Shown one piece after another: positions 33,800 through 46,886 of a DNA stretch of 64,000 bases (position 1 is its first letter; the number at the start of each line of letters is the position of its first letter). The notes under the pieces are model-generated. The model was not told the DNA's origin and searched no databases. It was given only the letters and a program-made list of their open reading frames with translations. Origin of the DNA: Apricaphanius iberus. Taxonomy: Eukaryota; Chordata; Actinopteri; Cyprinodontiformes; Aphaniidae. A program made the position numbers and the translations under genes. The DNA lies in contig JAPXFQ010000075.1 of NCBI GenBank assembly GCA_028564705.1, positions 2,232,001 to 2,296,000 of the forward strand, in the 5' to 3' direction.

Positions 33800-33832
<33 letters not shown>
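33800..33832. repeat. (TA)n microsatellite
   Basis: About 16 TA units, followed by GCGGTTTGAAAAAAGTGG. A similar (TA)n plus GGTTTGAAAGAAGTGG arrangement occurs inside the hAT element at 39081-39110, so this may be a shard of the same family. Confidence 0.9.
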
Positions 33833-33833
<1 letters not shown>

Positions 33834-33839
33834 CGGTTT

Positions 33840-35808
33840 GAAAAAAGTGGTGACGTTATATACCTCAAAACAGCGGCCAGTATTTTGAGGAAATAATCCC
33901 AGACAGACAGACTCAGAAACTCTCCACTGGTTTTAAAATAAATTGAATACTTCTGCTAGAATGGTATATGTGGATTATTTGGGTCGGCACCTGGGTAAGG
34001 GTTTCACGTCGTTAGCATCATTAGAAATTTGTCTCCTGTGTGTTCTATAACTTTTATCCCTGCTGTATATGGTTTGCCCTCAGTGGATATTTAGAGAGAT
34101 GAGCCTGTGCTGACACTAAATCTCTATGTAGAGCTGCAGGTTAATATTTGATTTACGACGACTACACTCATTCATTCATTTCAAGGCTGATGGAGCTGGA
34201 GAACATGGCAGATGTGCAGATGGTCATCAAATTAATCAGCTGTTAAAGGAACCACAGCCTGACCCCTCTTGGTCATCAGTCAATGCAGATAGATGGCAAT
34301 CTGAGTGTGTACGCCTGTGTAAATATTTGTTCCCCTTTATCCCCGCATGCTATTTAGAGTGGGTAAAATAGAATCTGACAGCTGTGGATCATAACTTCAT
34401 TGCTGGAAAATGGGGGCTTCCGGACGATCCTTGTAGAACCTTGACAAGCTACAGGTTAATATATTCTTTCATTCTTTCCATAAAATTGCCCTTTTCTTGA
34501 AAACAACTTTTCAGAGTCATGGAAAACTGCATGAAGTTGATTTCTTTGCATCAGCAGGAAGCCAATTAATTCCTCTTTTTTGCAATTTTTTTTAACACCT
34601 GGAAAGTAGCTATTTATCCCAGAGATGTCCCTATCAGAATAATCTGGTCCCCGGCATATACCCAAGTCAAATATTCACCTAAAATGAATGCGTTGGACTC
34701 AAACAAATTTCTCAGGGTGGCTAATAAAGCACGAATCAGTCTGATATCCACAAAGTTTCTCCAAATCCAGTATAAAATTTAACTTTTAATGACTGCTGTG
34801 GTTTTAAATGTACTTAACCCCTTAGTAACAATCGTATTTAGTACTTAGGAGAACAGGCTTTTACTCCACGAATAGCAGACTTCTGTATTAGCCGTCATTT
34901 GGACCGACGGAGGTCTGAAACCAACCATTGGTGGACCTTGAGTTATTGTTGTATTTGAAAATCCAACAGGGAATCTGGCACAGATGTTGCTAATTTGAAC
35001 ACCAACAAGCTTGTAAAGCATGTTGGCTTTGTTCCATGTGAAATAGAACAAAGAGTTTGCTTTCTTAAAGGATAGACGACAGCGACCAACACAGTCGGAT
35101 CAGTACTGTGTATCGAGGTGACAAGAGACACCCAAAACACCCACAGAGAACCCAAAACAAGCAACCTTAATTGTCCTGTGAAAAGTGGGCCCACGGACAA
35201 TGGCTCCTTTTAAAAGCTCAAATGGGTCTGCCTGTGAAATCCAACCTGTCCAGTAGCACCTGTGATTAGCAGGAGTGACCTTTGGGGGTAATTTGTAATT
35301 ATAACAGAGCTAAGCTGTGATGATAGCACTCACAGAAGGACCTCGAAAAACCCAAAAGGTTCTTTTTTTGAGTTTCAAGGCTTGGCTGGAATGATATTGC
35401 TGAATGGTTTAGAACTCCTAAAATCTGTTTTTGCTTGTAAAAATTGTACATTTGACCAGAGCACACTCTTCCATGACCATGAGCCGCAATTGATCCCCCC
35501 CCCATATGAATGTTAATAACTTTGGCTAAAAATGTTAAAGAACCAACTATAGTTTTTAAATTTTGGTACAATAAAAATGTAGATATTAGTTGTTTTTTCT
35601 TTAAATAATTGCGTTGCAGCTCCTACGGAGTTACATTAACATTAGGATGACATCAGGTAAATTGGGCCACTTTTGGCAACTATAAACCAATCAAATCAAT
35701 AGTTTTTTTTGTCATGGACACTCATGCCAACAATTTGAAATCCTGTCTGTACCCTACTCCTACTTTTTTTATGAGGACTTTTCTAGGGAGAAAAAAAAAC
35801 CCTGACAG
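33840..35808. other. Non-coding stretch
   Basis: No gene or clear repeat. The part around 34140-34360 is non-repetitive and contains ATCAAATTAATCAGCTG, a possible regulatory segment by composition only. Confidence 0.35.
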
Positions 35809-36120
35809 GGTAAATCAGCTGGATCGAATCTCTTAGCCGTCATGTCTCCATATGAAATAGGACCTTTATGGAATTGACTAAGATGTCAGAATATTGCGGC
35901 TGTTTGGCCAGACAGTGTCATTACTGAGCAGTGCAGAAATGTGCCAACAGCAGCAGAGAATAAGGGATCGACAATGGAAGAAGCAGGGATGGTTGCTTCG
36001 CTTCCGTTATGTTCTTTTGAACTGCATCGCCAGCAACTCTTCCAGGTTTCATAAATGCCAGTAGTTTTGGCGGCGTTGGCTTTTCCCTCTGAGTTACAAA
36101 TGATCAGCATGAGTTAAGTG
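35809..36120 (+). repeat. Unnamed dispersed repeat family A, copy 2
   Basis: From GGTAAATCAGCTGG this aligns with 4079-4340. The best blocks are GGAATTGACTAAGATGTCAG (35870-35889), GACAATGGAAGAAGCAGGGA (35970-35989) and GCCAGCAACTCTTCCAG (36029-36045). Order and orientation are the same in both copies. Ends are unresolved and there is no coding motif. Confidence 0.7.
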
Positions 36121-38765
36121 CAGCTCCCGCCCAGCAATTCCACCGGGCCATTTTCGAGCACATACCCCAAGGCTGGTACTTGGTTGGTTGGTGGAGTGGC
36201 CCGGAAATGGGCACAACCAGGGTTGTCCGCTGAAATGATGCCACACGCATACGGGGACGATTAAAATGAAATTACCCGGAGGTTCTGATGGCAAAAAACA
36301 AGGCTATTATCTAAATCTAAAATCTCAAAGATGAAAATGTGAAAAACTGAGATAAAATGGTGCTTCTTTAAAAACAACGGAAAATTTCCAATAGTTGATA
36401 TGATACCCCATTTTATAAGTCCAGATTTTTTCAAAAGCTTATATGTTTGAAGTAGACTAGAAAAAATAAGGGCTCCTTAGATTGGGAAGGTGGCAGATCT
36501 GCGGTACAGACCAGGACAAAGTGGAAGGAAAGTGATGTATGGTTTTCCAAGTTGTTATTTTCTTTGATACCCATCAATAACATCCATAGAAACCATGTGC
36601 CATTAGTTGTCACAAAATCAGCAAGTGGACTAAGCTGTTCCATAAACTCTTCAGAGGCTTGAAAGATTAGGGAACAAAATCAGACCAAGGAACACAGCAG
36701 AATCTTACAGAGATGTTTAAAGCGGAGTTAGGCTACAAAGCAACATCCCTAACATTAATGAAACATTTTAGAATCTAAGGGACAAAAAGCAATAGGCTCC
36801 GAATTGAGCTTACATAACTACACAGCTTGATAAAACACTGTCAACGTGTTTCTTAAAGGTGGGTGGACGCTTTCTTGCTTCTCTTGGCACTTCTTCCAAC
36901 CTCCACCTCACAGGGGAATCATCATGTCTTCTGTTTCCTCACACTCGAGTGGTAAAGAATCTGCTCACGCCCGTGTGGAGCTATGTTCCGATATCGGGCC
37001 ATAAAGGAAAGCCATGCTCTTCCTTCCCTCACACAAGGTATCACCATAGAAACTACAGTCTTTGCCCGTGCAAAGACAATCACCTCGTTCTTCTGTCCTT
37101 TCATGCAGCAGTGGCCAAATCTGCAATCACTGGAGTTCCTCTGGCATCATGACAGGTTTCTGTGGAAAGGTGGCTTGCCAGCATATGAATCGAGATCAGG
37201 AGATGTTTCCGCAGGGCCCTTTCCTTCCTCAGTGTCTGCGTCTGCCATTTACGTACATGTGAATGATCCCGTATCCCCCTTTTCTGCACGATAATGGGAA
37301 AATGGTTTAGTGGTACAGCATGTTGGCCTGCAGGGGTAAATTTGGAGCGCAGCAGCAGTCGACTGTGACAATTGAAGAAATCGAGAGAGACGAGACAGAG
37401 ACGAAGCGGTGGAGAAGAAAGAGGGGTGGGGCTGGTGGTGGTGGTGGGGGGGTATATATGTCTGCCGTGAACGGTGCGCTTCAATTTCAAGAAATGGTCC
37501 GGCTGATGCTCTAATGAAATGAGAATGCAAATAGAGACTGAGCGCATCCATTAGCAGATCCTCTCCGTTTCATTAGAAAAATACAATGTTGTAAAAAAAG
37601 ATGCAAAAACAGAACATCGGAGGGTAGAAAATTAGAAGTTCTTGCTCCATTTGGCTAAAACTGATATGAAAACTGTCACTACGTTAGTGTGCAGGTATGA
37701 AAAATAGAAGAAAAAAAAAAAACATCTCGCTGCGCGTGAACCAGATCCTTTTGGAAATGTTGACACGGAAACTCTATCAGACTTTGGGTCCTCTGGTTAA
37801 CGACAGCTCCCATGGACTCTCCACTGGCATTTGGCTCTTCGAATGCGTAATAATGAAGCATATAACTGTCACTGGTGTTTGATTAAGCCCCTTCACCAGC
37901 AGCCCAAGGGCCTCAGGTGGACCCGTTGTAATTAACACAAAGTAATTAATTTACAGAAGAGCTGTAGGTGAACAGGGGTGCTCCAGAGGTAAAAAAAAAA
38001 AAAGCCTTTGTTATATGAGATGAAAAAATCGTTTTCCTCAACAGCAACAGAACGACAGCGACACAACATTCAAAGTATATTCAAAATAGCGATGGTTGCA
38101 AAAAATAATAATCACATTAAAGTTGTCAGTTTTTTGATATTCATAAATTCAATTAAAAAATCGAAGTATCAACATTGTTTTTATTTCTTTTTTTCAATAA
38201 ATATGAAATATATTATGACTATACATTCCAGCTGGTGGCAGAATGATGCGTTGGGTCAGATTTGATGGATGGAGCTAAATGTAGGTCAATCCTGGAGGTT
38301 CTGGTAAAAATGAATATAAACACACAGCCGGAGGCAAGAAAGAACGGTGCAGATTAAATCATAGTATTGTGATAGCACGGCCTAGTCAAAGTCCAGGATC
38401 CAGCTATAAATCTGTAGCCTGTCTCGAAACTTGAGGTTCATATCTTCTCTTTAAATGTGATGGTCTTTAGCTATCATAGAATGAATGCTTTTATTACAGC
38501 ATTCACCACTTACTTGTATTACAATTTTATTGCTTTTACAAATCCATCTTGGTCAAAGGAATTTGGCTTTTTTGACTGAAAAAAGCCTTTTCAATGTACA
38601 AACTGATTTATACAACATTTAATTTATTTTTTTATTATTTATTGTCAGTTTTTTAAAGTTTTCACCTTGAGACTTTGACGTTAAAGGACTTTATTACATT
38701 TTTTTCGTAATTTTTTCAAGATAAAAAGTCATTTTCGCCAGTCATGACTGACTTGTAAAAGCAAG
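36121..38765. other. Largely unique non-coding stretch
   Basis: No exon or known repeat recognised. The 100-150-codon frames on both strands at 37101-37551 run through CCACCAC/GGTGGTGG simple sequence and are probably chance. 37870-37990 contains GTAATTAACACAAAGTAATT and looks like possible regulatory DNA. Confidence 0.35.
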
Positions 38766-39126
38766 TAGAGAGATACAGTTAAACTGATACTGGTATCAGA
38801 GGCCGATATCGTTCTATTCTACTCATATCCATATTTTTTCAAGTAAATCCATACTTAAAACCGATACTTAAAATGTGGAAACAATAATTTTACAGAAAAT
38901 TATTATTTTTCACTTCCGTTGTAATTTTTATTGCTATTATTTTTCTAATTCACCATCACTTGTTTTAACAAGAAGAGAAGAAAATGAAACCTCTCTTTCA
39001 GTTCATTGCATTTTTTTTTGCATGCTAGAAATATCTGTATCGGTAATCGGTATTAGCAAGCGCTCAGATCAAAGTTTTGGTATATATATATATTGGTTTG
39101 AAAGAAGTGGTATCGTTGCATCCCTA
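38766..39126. mobile_element. Non-autonomous hAT-like element
   Basis: The left end TAGAGAGATACAG and the reverse complement of the right end, TAGGGATGCAACGATAC, share the first bases. GATACTGGTATC and GTATCGGTAATCGGTAT words sit near the two ends, the pattern of the fish TAGGGATGCAACGATAC group. The flanks AAAGCAAG and AATATAAG agree at only 5 of 8 positions, so the duplication is old or coincidental. Confidence 0.6.
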
Positions 39127-42100
39127 AATATAAGTATAAAGAGGGTGAATACTTTTTGTGGGTGCTGTGAACAAATATGTGGTTTGGGAAAGCATTGAGT
39201 CAATGAGGCTAGATGGAAATACATCTCATGCTTTTCTGATTTGTATTTTAGAAAAGATATAAATCATGTTTTATCAATGTCTTCTATAACTGCCCTTTGA
39301 AGAGGACTGCGTATCTCGTATGGCTCGTGAAGATATTCATCAAGTCAGTGCTTGACTGTCCTCAAAAGTCATTGCAATAGACCTGTTTAAAGAAAAAATA
39401 AATAAAGTAGATGTTGAAAAGTAATTTTCTTCAGCCACAAATGACGGCGTGTCTTCGCAGCGGCACAACAACTGGTTGCAAACATCTAGTTAAATTTGGT
39501 GACATCATGACTCTCGTAGAGAATTATGTCTTTGTTCTGTGACTCGAAGCGTGAAATTATCTCGCCCCCTTCGGCAAGTTTGCTACAAAACAATGCCGTT
39601 AAAAGACTCCATTCCAGTTGAAAGAACTTGACGTTATTTGCAGCGGTACTACCTGCGCCCTTCGAGCCACCATGAAGAATAATTGGATGTTATTGCTGCT
39701 GCACAGGGAAAAAAGGTTGGTTGCTCTTCTTATTTATTGGATTGCTGATCTTATCCTGATAACTTGAGAATGTTGAAGACATTTAAAGCCCTTTCCTATT
39801 CCGCCACTGGTTAGTACACACATTGATTCCAAAGACTACTGTAGATAGCAGCTGGCATATCTACTTCTTCCAACCTGACCGAATTTCCAGTATTTCTTTT
39901 CCGTATCCTCTTGTTGAACAATTGTTGCTTTTGTCTTCTTTTCTTTCTCTGTGGACACTTTGCTCTTTCACACTGCCAATTCACTCGGTTTATAACATAC
40001 ACACACGTAGTCTGGTGTGGCTAGATAAGAGGTGTGTGGAGATTAGCCCAGGGACTGTTGTCTTAAGCGTTCCAATATGAAAGAGGAAACAGAGGGTCTG
40101 CACCGTCAGAGCTACTGATCAGCCAACACAGAAGCCGAGATCTCTGTGGACGCTGTAAAACTGTAGATAAAGCATTACTGAGATCCCAGTGGTGTGGAAT
40201 TACGTCTCAACCATTACCAACACAGGATAGATGATGGAGGATAGCCTGACACTGTCGTTTTTGCGAAGTAACCAATGACAAGATTGTAGCTTAGATAGAC
40301 TATATTACTTTATACATAAGTACCTGTTCAAGTACCTAAGTTCGGACTGTGGGGCATCTGTAATACAGCTGATTGACGAGTCAAACCACAGCAATTATAG
40401 ATGAAAGAAACGGGAGAAAAATATTAATTCAGTTATAGCACTCCAAACAATTCTGTTTGCGAGTATTCCGTGCCATTCTGAAGTTTGCATGTCTTGAAAA
40501 ATAACGAGTTAGCCTCGTAATCCTGACTTTTCCCCCCACCCACTCCTCTTCCAAACTCCAACCCTCTGAAATAGGAGCGGGGAGCTTTTTTTAAACTGAA
40601 AACTGCTCACAAGGCATTTATTTAAGAAACGAGAACAAACAAGTGAATGAGACATTTAGGAAAGAAGAAAAAGAGAAAGACGATACATTTTGGAAGAGGC
40701 TTCCTAAGTAGTTCAAATTTAGAGTATATGCGGACATCGAGGTTGAAACAATGTAAGATGAATAATGGGTAGATGACAAAGGTGAAATTAAAGCCTGAAA
40801 ATAAAAATGGTAGTGTGCAATTTATTTAATCATATTCTGTTGTACTTCAGTATTTTTAATTAGGGCCTGACTGGTTCTGGTCTCAAACTGTTAAAACAAC
40901 AACATTTGAACAGAATTACAGAAGAATATAAAAGACTTTCTGGAAACTAGGGGTTGCTAAATAGATCTGGATCCAACCCACGCTACTGCCTTAAATATTT
41001 TTAATAAATCTGGTTCTTTTACTCTCTGACTTTGTGAGGAACTCATAAAACCTTAAATCCATGATGGAGCAGCTGCAGAACAGATAACAGGCTTTTATCC
41101 AAAACTGGGATGCATGGTACTGTATTGTGTTCTGCTATAGGAGGAATCTCTATTTAAGGTTTTAATGCTACGTACTTCCTGAGTGCAGTTCAAATAACGG
41201 CAGTAAATCCACTATTGATATTTAGAACCAAGCCAAACTGAGCTATTATAATGCCCTTTTAGTGAGCTTTATACTTATCCACGTCGTTTAATCATCAAGG
41301 ATAAAAAGGTTCATTCTCAGCATGTTGCTTCTAAACCTTTATTTGACCTTTGTCTTGGAGTGAGGGTCCTTGAAATATACATGTTGTTTTAAGGCACAAT
41401 TTAACATTTTCCCCAAACTGTTAAATTCCCTTTATGCATATCATATACACATTAAAAGACCTAAATCATTTTACAAAGTAAGAAGAGCTACTGCTCACGG
41501 TGCTAGATGTGTAAATCCTGGTTCAGCAAACAATAACCCATTTGAATAAATATAAATCTTTCACAAAAATACCATGTAGCAATAGGTAAATCAAAAATAA
41601 TCTAGTTTATAGGAAGTTAGAAGGATTACTGTGCTTTTAATCATAAAATGCAGTTACAGTTTGAAAAAGAAAGGTTTTAAGATAGTAAAGATTCATTAAA
41701 ACGTGCCATGTGTAATTAGGTTACAGGCTGCTTAAAAAATGTGAAAAAGAATAATGGGCGTTTTTTATGAGTCGATTTATGTGCAAATGAACCTTCAGAT
41801 TAGCCTTTTATGAAATTTGATCTTACACAATAATAATAAATTGTTGTTTTTCTTCCAGTATTAAGCTATTTTTAATGAAATCTATGGGGAAACTTTTTTT
41901 TAAACCACAGAATATTGAATGTTGAATAATAGAAAGAAAAAAGAATAAGGATATTAATAGCTCAGTAATATATAACTATTAAAAATAAATATCGAAATAT
42001 TACATGAAATAAAGATTTTTGTTTTAAGGAGCTTTATATTTTGTTTATTTATTTATTTCCAAAGTTTTTTGTGAATTTATATGGAGAGTTTAAATGTGAA

Positions 42101-42480
42101 GAGTCTTGGGTACCAGTTAGTAAGTAGTAATAATTGTTATATCTAATATTGATGTATCAGTTTAATTTTTCATTTTTTAAGTTTCATTTTTTTAAACTAA
42201 AGCCTTGCAGTGTTCAAAATTTTTTTTTTATTTATTGACAGTTTATATCAGTGGTTAAAAATGGCAGCAACACAACACCAGTGGTGGAATGACTAGCTTG
42301 TTTTACACTTGAAATCCTAATAATTATTGTTTGTTTGAGTTTTGGGTCATTTATGTTGGCGTTCTTCTATTTTTTTCCTCAAAAGGTCTTGCAATATTCA
42401 GGTTATTATTGGTGCTCTAATGAAACAAATCTTGTTTATAAAAAAAAACCAATGCGCATAAGTTCTATAGAATTCAGGCA
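39127..42480. other. Non-coding stretch
   Basis: Nothing recognised in 3.3 kb. It is AT-rich, especially from 41.4 to 42.3 kb, with no open frame bearing a motif. Confidence 0.35.
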
Positions 42481-42494
42481 AAAAAAAAATGTTA

Positions 42495-42607
42495 TTGGTT
42501 GCAAGCGATCAGAAAAAGTGACCGCAACGATGATTAGAAACGCATCGATCTGGAGCGATCACTTCATATCGGGTAAGCCTCCTCATCTAACGAACGAGCT
42601 AACGTAG
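42495..42607 (+). pseudogene. THAP-domain-like shard
   Basis: The frame ends in NASIWSDHFISGKPPHLTNE, which resembles the C-terminal part of a THAP zinc finger (ICSDHFISGKP type). The zinc-binding Cys is replaced by Trp, one base away from a Cys codon, while His and Phe remain. The N-terminal half of a THAP domain is not recognisable upstream, where A-rich sequence intervenes. THAP domains occur in P-like and Kolobok transposases and in host genes derived from them. This shard is most likely a transposon relic. It is not a functional gene as it stands. Confidence 0.4.
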
Positions 42608-42610
42608 CTG

Positions 42611-43239
42611 ACCAACACTGCAACTGCAAATAAAAATGGGAACCAGAGCTAATGTAAAGCCCCAGGGTCTCTTTTTGCAGCTAGGTTGCGTCGGTATCCG
42701 CTATGTTTGATAAACAAATAATTTTTGCTGATTATTTGTTCCTTTGCAGTTAGTTTCTTCATTTATAATTATGTTTTGTTCCTTATGCATTTGGATCTTG
42801 TTCTCTGATTGGTATTCTTTACCCCTATTGTTTTGTATTTCTATGAGTGTTAGTGCAGTTCCTCTGTGTTAGTTGTACACACCTTCCCCCGACCAGCCCG
42901 TTTACTCCCTTCCACAGGTGCTTTCTGTCACCTGACCCCCTCTTGCCTGCATTCTCCGTCAGCTGTTCTCATTTGCTTCTGAATAGTCCTTCTGGTTGCT
43001 TTGTCATTTCCGCCTTAGCTGAGTAAATAATCTCTTCAGTTCTTCTTCATTACTGGATCCTAAAATTATGTTTGTTACTTCCCATCTTCACATCCTGGAT
43101 GTCATGTTGCAGGAATTTGATAAAATTATTTATTGGGACACTACTGATAAAGATTCAATCTTTTGATATGGAGTCAATGGTGTGATAAAAGTTAAATATT
43201 GCCCCTTTTGGTAATGTGCCTTGGATTGAACCTATGATG
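42611..43239. other. Non-coding stretch
   Basis: Nothing recognised. Confidence 0.35.
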
Positions 43240-43807
43240 TCCACAAATTCTAAAGACACATTTTGATGTAGAGAACACATTGATTTTCAACCGGTGGCAA
43301 AAGTTACTTTAGGTTTTGTGTAACACACTTAGTTGACTACAACTAAAGAAAAGAGGGCGACCAACCGCTGTAGCTTCCAGGACGAAGGAAGGAGCATTAA
43401 CGTGGAGAAAACCACTATATATCTGGCCATATGAAAATTGGTAGCAATACTGGGGGAGAAATAGTCGGTGAAATGAGAGCCAGCAGGCAGGAGAAGCTCT
43501 ACAAAGTGTCAGTAAGGGTTTTAAGTGCTAGTTAGAGCTAGCTAACGTTAGCTCCATGATGTAATATATTTGACTTCTGATTTCTAGGCATTTTAATTGG
43601 AAATTTTAAATAGCAAATTAATTACAAATAACATGCCAAACACAGTCAAAATGCACATTAGTAGTTATCATTTAAATTGAGGTACATCATATGTGTTATT
43701 CAGGGTGTTAGACAAAGCGGTTCAGAAAATAACTTTTATTCCTCCAACGCCTTCGGCCATGGAACCCATGGGCCGACAGGAAGGGGAGGAGACTTAAGCC
43801 TTCCTTT
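43240..43807 (+). repeat. Unnamed dispersed repeat family B, copy 2
   Basis: It aligns with copy 1 from about 32855 (for example TTTTCAACCGGTGGCAAAAG, 43283-43302) and with copy 3 through AGAAGCTCTACAA, TAGTTATCATTTAAATTGAG and GAGGAGACTTA at the right end. It lacks the hAT insertion of copy 1. The right terminus GACTTAAGCCTTCCTTT is a decayed form of the GACTTAGGCTCCCCAT seen in copy 3. The left end is unresolved. Confidence 0.75.
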
Positions 43808-45715
43808 AGGTAGACGTCAATCGACTGTATCGGAAATTACAGTTTAGACTATGTTGGTAAAAAAAGGGCCAAAACGGAATATCCCTAACTTGAAACATTG
43901 GCTTCTGCTACACCATTGAAAGGCCATCCATGTACACAGCAGTATGACAGAAAGTTATATTGTTCTATGGATTACCATACTTTTTGATTGATCTTGTCAC
44001 CCGAGTACAAAGAATAGCTTTTTATTGATCACTGCAACAATATGCAGCCGCTAGTTTGATGCGCCTTTTCGTCACTAACGTGACACATCCCTGTTTGGAG
44101 TTAGTTGGAAGTGTCTCCGTAATACTGCTGTACAAAAATAAATTCAAATTAGTGACACAGCAAGAAACCTCTATTTAAATTTCTCCTATCATTTATTTCT
44201 GCTGCTGCCTTGGTGTAAAACTTGCCAAACCGCCGCTAAGCTTGCTGAGCACGCTCAGCTGTGCATCTGTGTGTTAGGTGTTCTTGTTGTACTGCATTAG
44301 GGAAGCGGGCCAGAGAACGCCTTCTCTCCATTGTATTTATGCTATACTTACAACCATGTACAATGAGATGGCTTAATATAGTATTGCTGATAATTAAGTG
44401 TTCTGCTTGTCTTTGTTTCCTTGGCACATTTCGTGAACAATACAATGCTTCTTCCAGAATAAAAGCATAATACTCGGGTGTTCATCAAAGTGCAAGCTGC
44501 CAAAACCGTCCTTGTTGATGACAAACAGCTATTCTCCGGGGGGGTGAAGCCTTGGCAGGCAACAGCGATCCAGTCCTACAGAGCCTGGAGGAACAGCACA
44601 TCCTGGATGTGGAGAGCTGCCAGTTCATTCTGTCTGTATCAGTTCTCAAAGCCTAGCGTAGGTAATTGTGATTACCTGATTATTATACAGGGAGCGGCCA
44701 GATTTCACTGACATTATGCTCTGTATTTTATTTCCGAAAGAGTGTCACTGTCAGGATGAGCTTGTTCTACACAATGAGTATTGACTTTAAAATCATAGCC
44801 CCTATTTTTAAGTCCCTTTTCAGGATAGTGAATTTTGAAATATTTGAATCTATTTGAGCAAAATCGGGACAAAAACAACAATAGTACATGAATCAACATT
44901 TTGATAATGGTATGGTTTAAATGTTTAGTTGACATCTCCTATCTATGTAGGTTTAGGCTACAAACTTTGAAAAGTACTTAATCTTGGTTGAACAAAGCCT
45001 TCTTTTTACCACTATGTCATTCATTTTCCATAACACAGACAATCCTCCCCAGTGCCAGAGAGCTTCCTTCTTGCTTGGGGCTACTTGGCTTCGATCTCCG
45101 TCTTTCCTCTTAGTTTTCTTCCCTCTGTGAAGTCCGCCCAGAGCAAGAGGATGTTTGATCCTCACTCTATTTTCTGATAGATCTGTGAGACTTGTGAGTA
45201 TCATATCTCCATTCAGAAAGGGGATAATGATAGAGTATAATTTTTTGTTTGCATGACACAAAAGGAGGTTAATGGTTTGAGTGCACAGATAAGACTATGG
45301 TAGGGTCTTATTTGACAGATTCTTTAATTGTCACAATAATTGAATCCTCCAAGTGGGTTTGTCAATGCAATCCAGCACTAAAGAGTCGGTGTTACAGAGG
45401 AAAATATAGAGTAGATAGATAACAGTGGTGACACTAAACCCCACAATGCATTGCCGAGGTTGATGGCGTACCGTTCTGGCAGCAGCTTTGTAAAGACGTA
45501 AGACCCAACAACCATCCTTCTTTATTCCAGTCTTCTCTTATGAAGCATCCCGTGTGTCTGGTAGGGAAGTTGACATAGGTAGATGTTAACATTTATAGAG
45601 GGACTTCAGAATTGGCTTACAGGATTTTTTTATTTTTTTTTTTATGAAAGGATCATTGGAATCCATTTAATATCCTTGGAGACTGGTGTTTGTCTCTTGT
45701 AGTCATTGCATGAGA
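43808..45715. other. Non-coding stretch
   Basis: No gene or repeat family recognised. Open frames of up to about 100 codons have no motif. Confidence 0.35.
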
Positions 45716-45965
45716 GATGGTGTACACCTTGGGTAATTTGCCATAACATCACAGGGCAAACAACCATTCACCACTCATACTTGTCTTTGAATTGAGAGAG
45801 GCCAATTCATCTAACAGTTATGTTTTTGGACTGTGAGAGGAAGCCGGAGTATCTGGCGAGTACCCACACACGCACTGGGAGGACTTTCAGACTCCATCCA
45901 GAAAGACTCCAGACCAGGTTTCATACGTAAAGGACCTTGTGTTCCACCCTGCAGCCTAAAATCAA
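45716..45965 (-). repeat. tRNA-SINE-like repeat, antisense, decayed
   Basis: The plus strand reads CCAATTCATCTAACAG, TTTTTGGACTGTGAGAGGAA, GCCGGAGTATC and GTACCCACACACGCAC, the antisense body of the common fish SINE/LINE-tail repeat. The expected tRNA-like head would lie to the right near 45930-45960 and is only faintly visible (AGGACCTTGTG). It is not transcriptionally competent as far as can be seen. Confidence 0.65.
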
Positions 45966-46630
45966 TTTCAAGCAAGATTTATTTAGTTAGAAATTCCCCA
46001 AAATAACCGCAATGTTTTGAAACCTACATAATCCATCTGCTACCAGGACACATCATTAAACTTTCAGTACATACTCCATGCCAACCTTCTTCACTTTTGG
46101 TGTATTACATTGATCGCGTTCCAGATCTGGCATATTTACAAGAACATTTTTCTGCTTTAATTTGTGTGGAATAAGATGTTTTTGATCTTTAAAAAGGACA
46201 AAACCAAAGGTCATTTTGGAACTACTCTGTGTTCAGGTAGACATGGACTGTTGACCTTTATTTTGATGTGTAACTTACTGCCATTCTATTATCAGTTGTG
46301 TGAAGAAAATAAACTTTTGGTAGAAGACCGCTGAAGCTGGTTTCAGCACAGAGGCTAATAGTCTCGTACATGCAGTCCCTCCAGGTTTTATTTAGATAGT
46401 ACATTTAATTGCCACAAACTCCATGTTGGCATATGACGCATTATTTATTATATATTTATGTTTTGTGTAGATAGCTGTTTTAAGATAGATACTTTTCTCT
46501 TCCAGAACATCAGCAAATCCATGTTGGGATCATTCATTTAATTAGATTGGCACACCAGACGAGTACCTCTGGGCATTTATCGTGAGTTGCAAGGAAAACT
46601 AGCATACAGCCTGTTGAATGTGAAGTGTAG

Positions 46631-46670
46631 CCATACAGAAAGCAACATGATCACCTTGCTTTCTGTATGG
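46631..46670. repeat. Perfect 15-bp inverted repeat, 10-base loop
   Basis: CCATACAGAAAGCAA (46631-46645) and TTGCTTTCTGTATGG (46656-46670) are exact reverse complements around a 10-base loop. No U-run follows either strand, and the stem is too short for a typical microRNA precursor. Confidence 0.85.
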
Positions 46671-46738
46671 AGTATCAGAAATTAGAATTAAATTATTCAT
46701 AAATCATAAATCTGTTGTTGATATCCATATACATTTTT

Positions 46739-46886
46739 TAAAGGCAAGGCAGCTTTGTTGTATAGCACACTTTCAACACAAGGCAATTCAAGGTGCTTTA
46801 CATGATTCGGTAGTAAATAAACCAAATATATAATAAGAGTATGAAAATTAAAAACAGAGAATTGATAAAAGAAAACATTTAGCATT
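46739..46886 (-). mobile_element. LINE 3' tail, antisense
   Basis: AAAGGCAAGGCAGCTTTGTT, TATAGCACACTTTCAACACA and CAAGGTGCTTTACATGAT match the antisense 3' end of a widespread fish LINE group (L2/Rex1-like). It is cut on the right by the Tc1 element that starts at 46887. Confidence 0.65.

Noticed and set aside
37101..37551. 148- and 100-codon minus-strand frames
   Set aside because: They depend on CCACCAC/GGTGG simple sequence and match no family I know.
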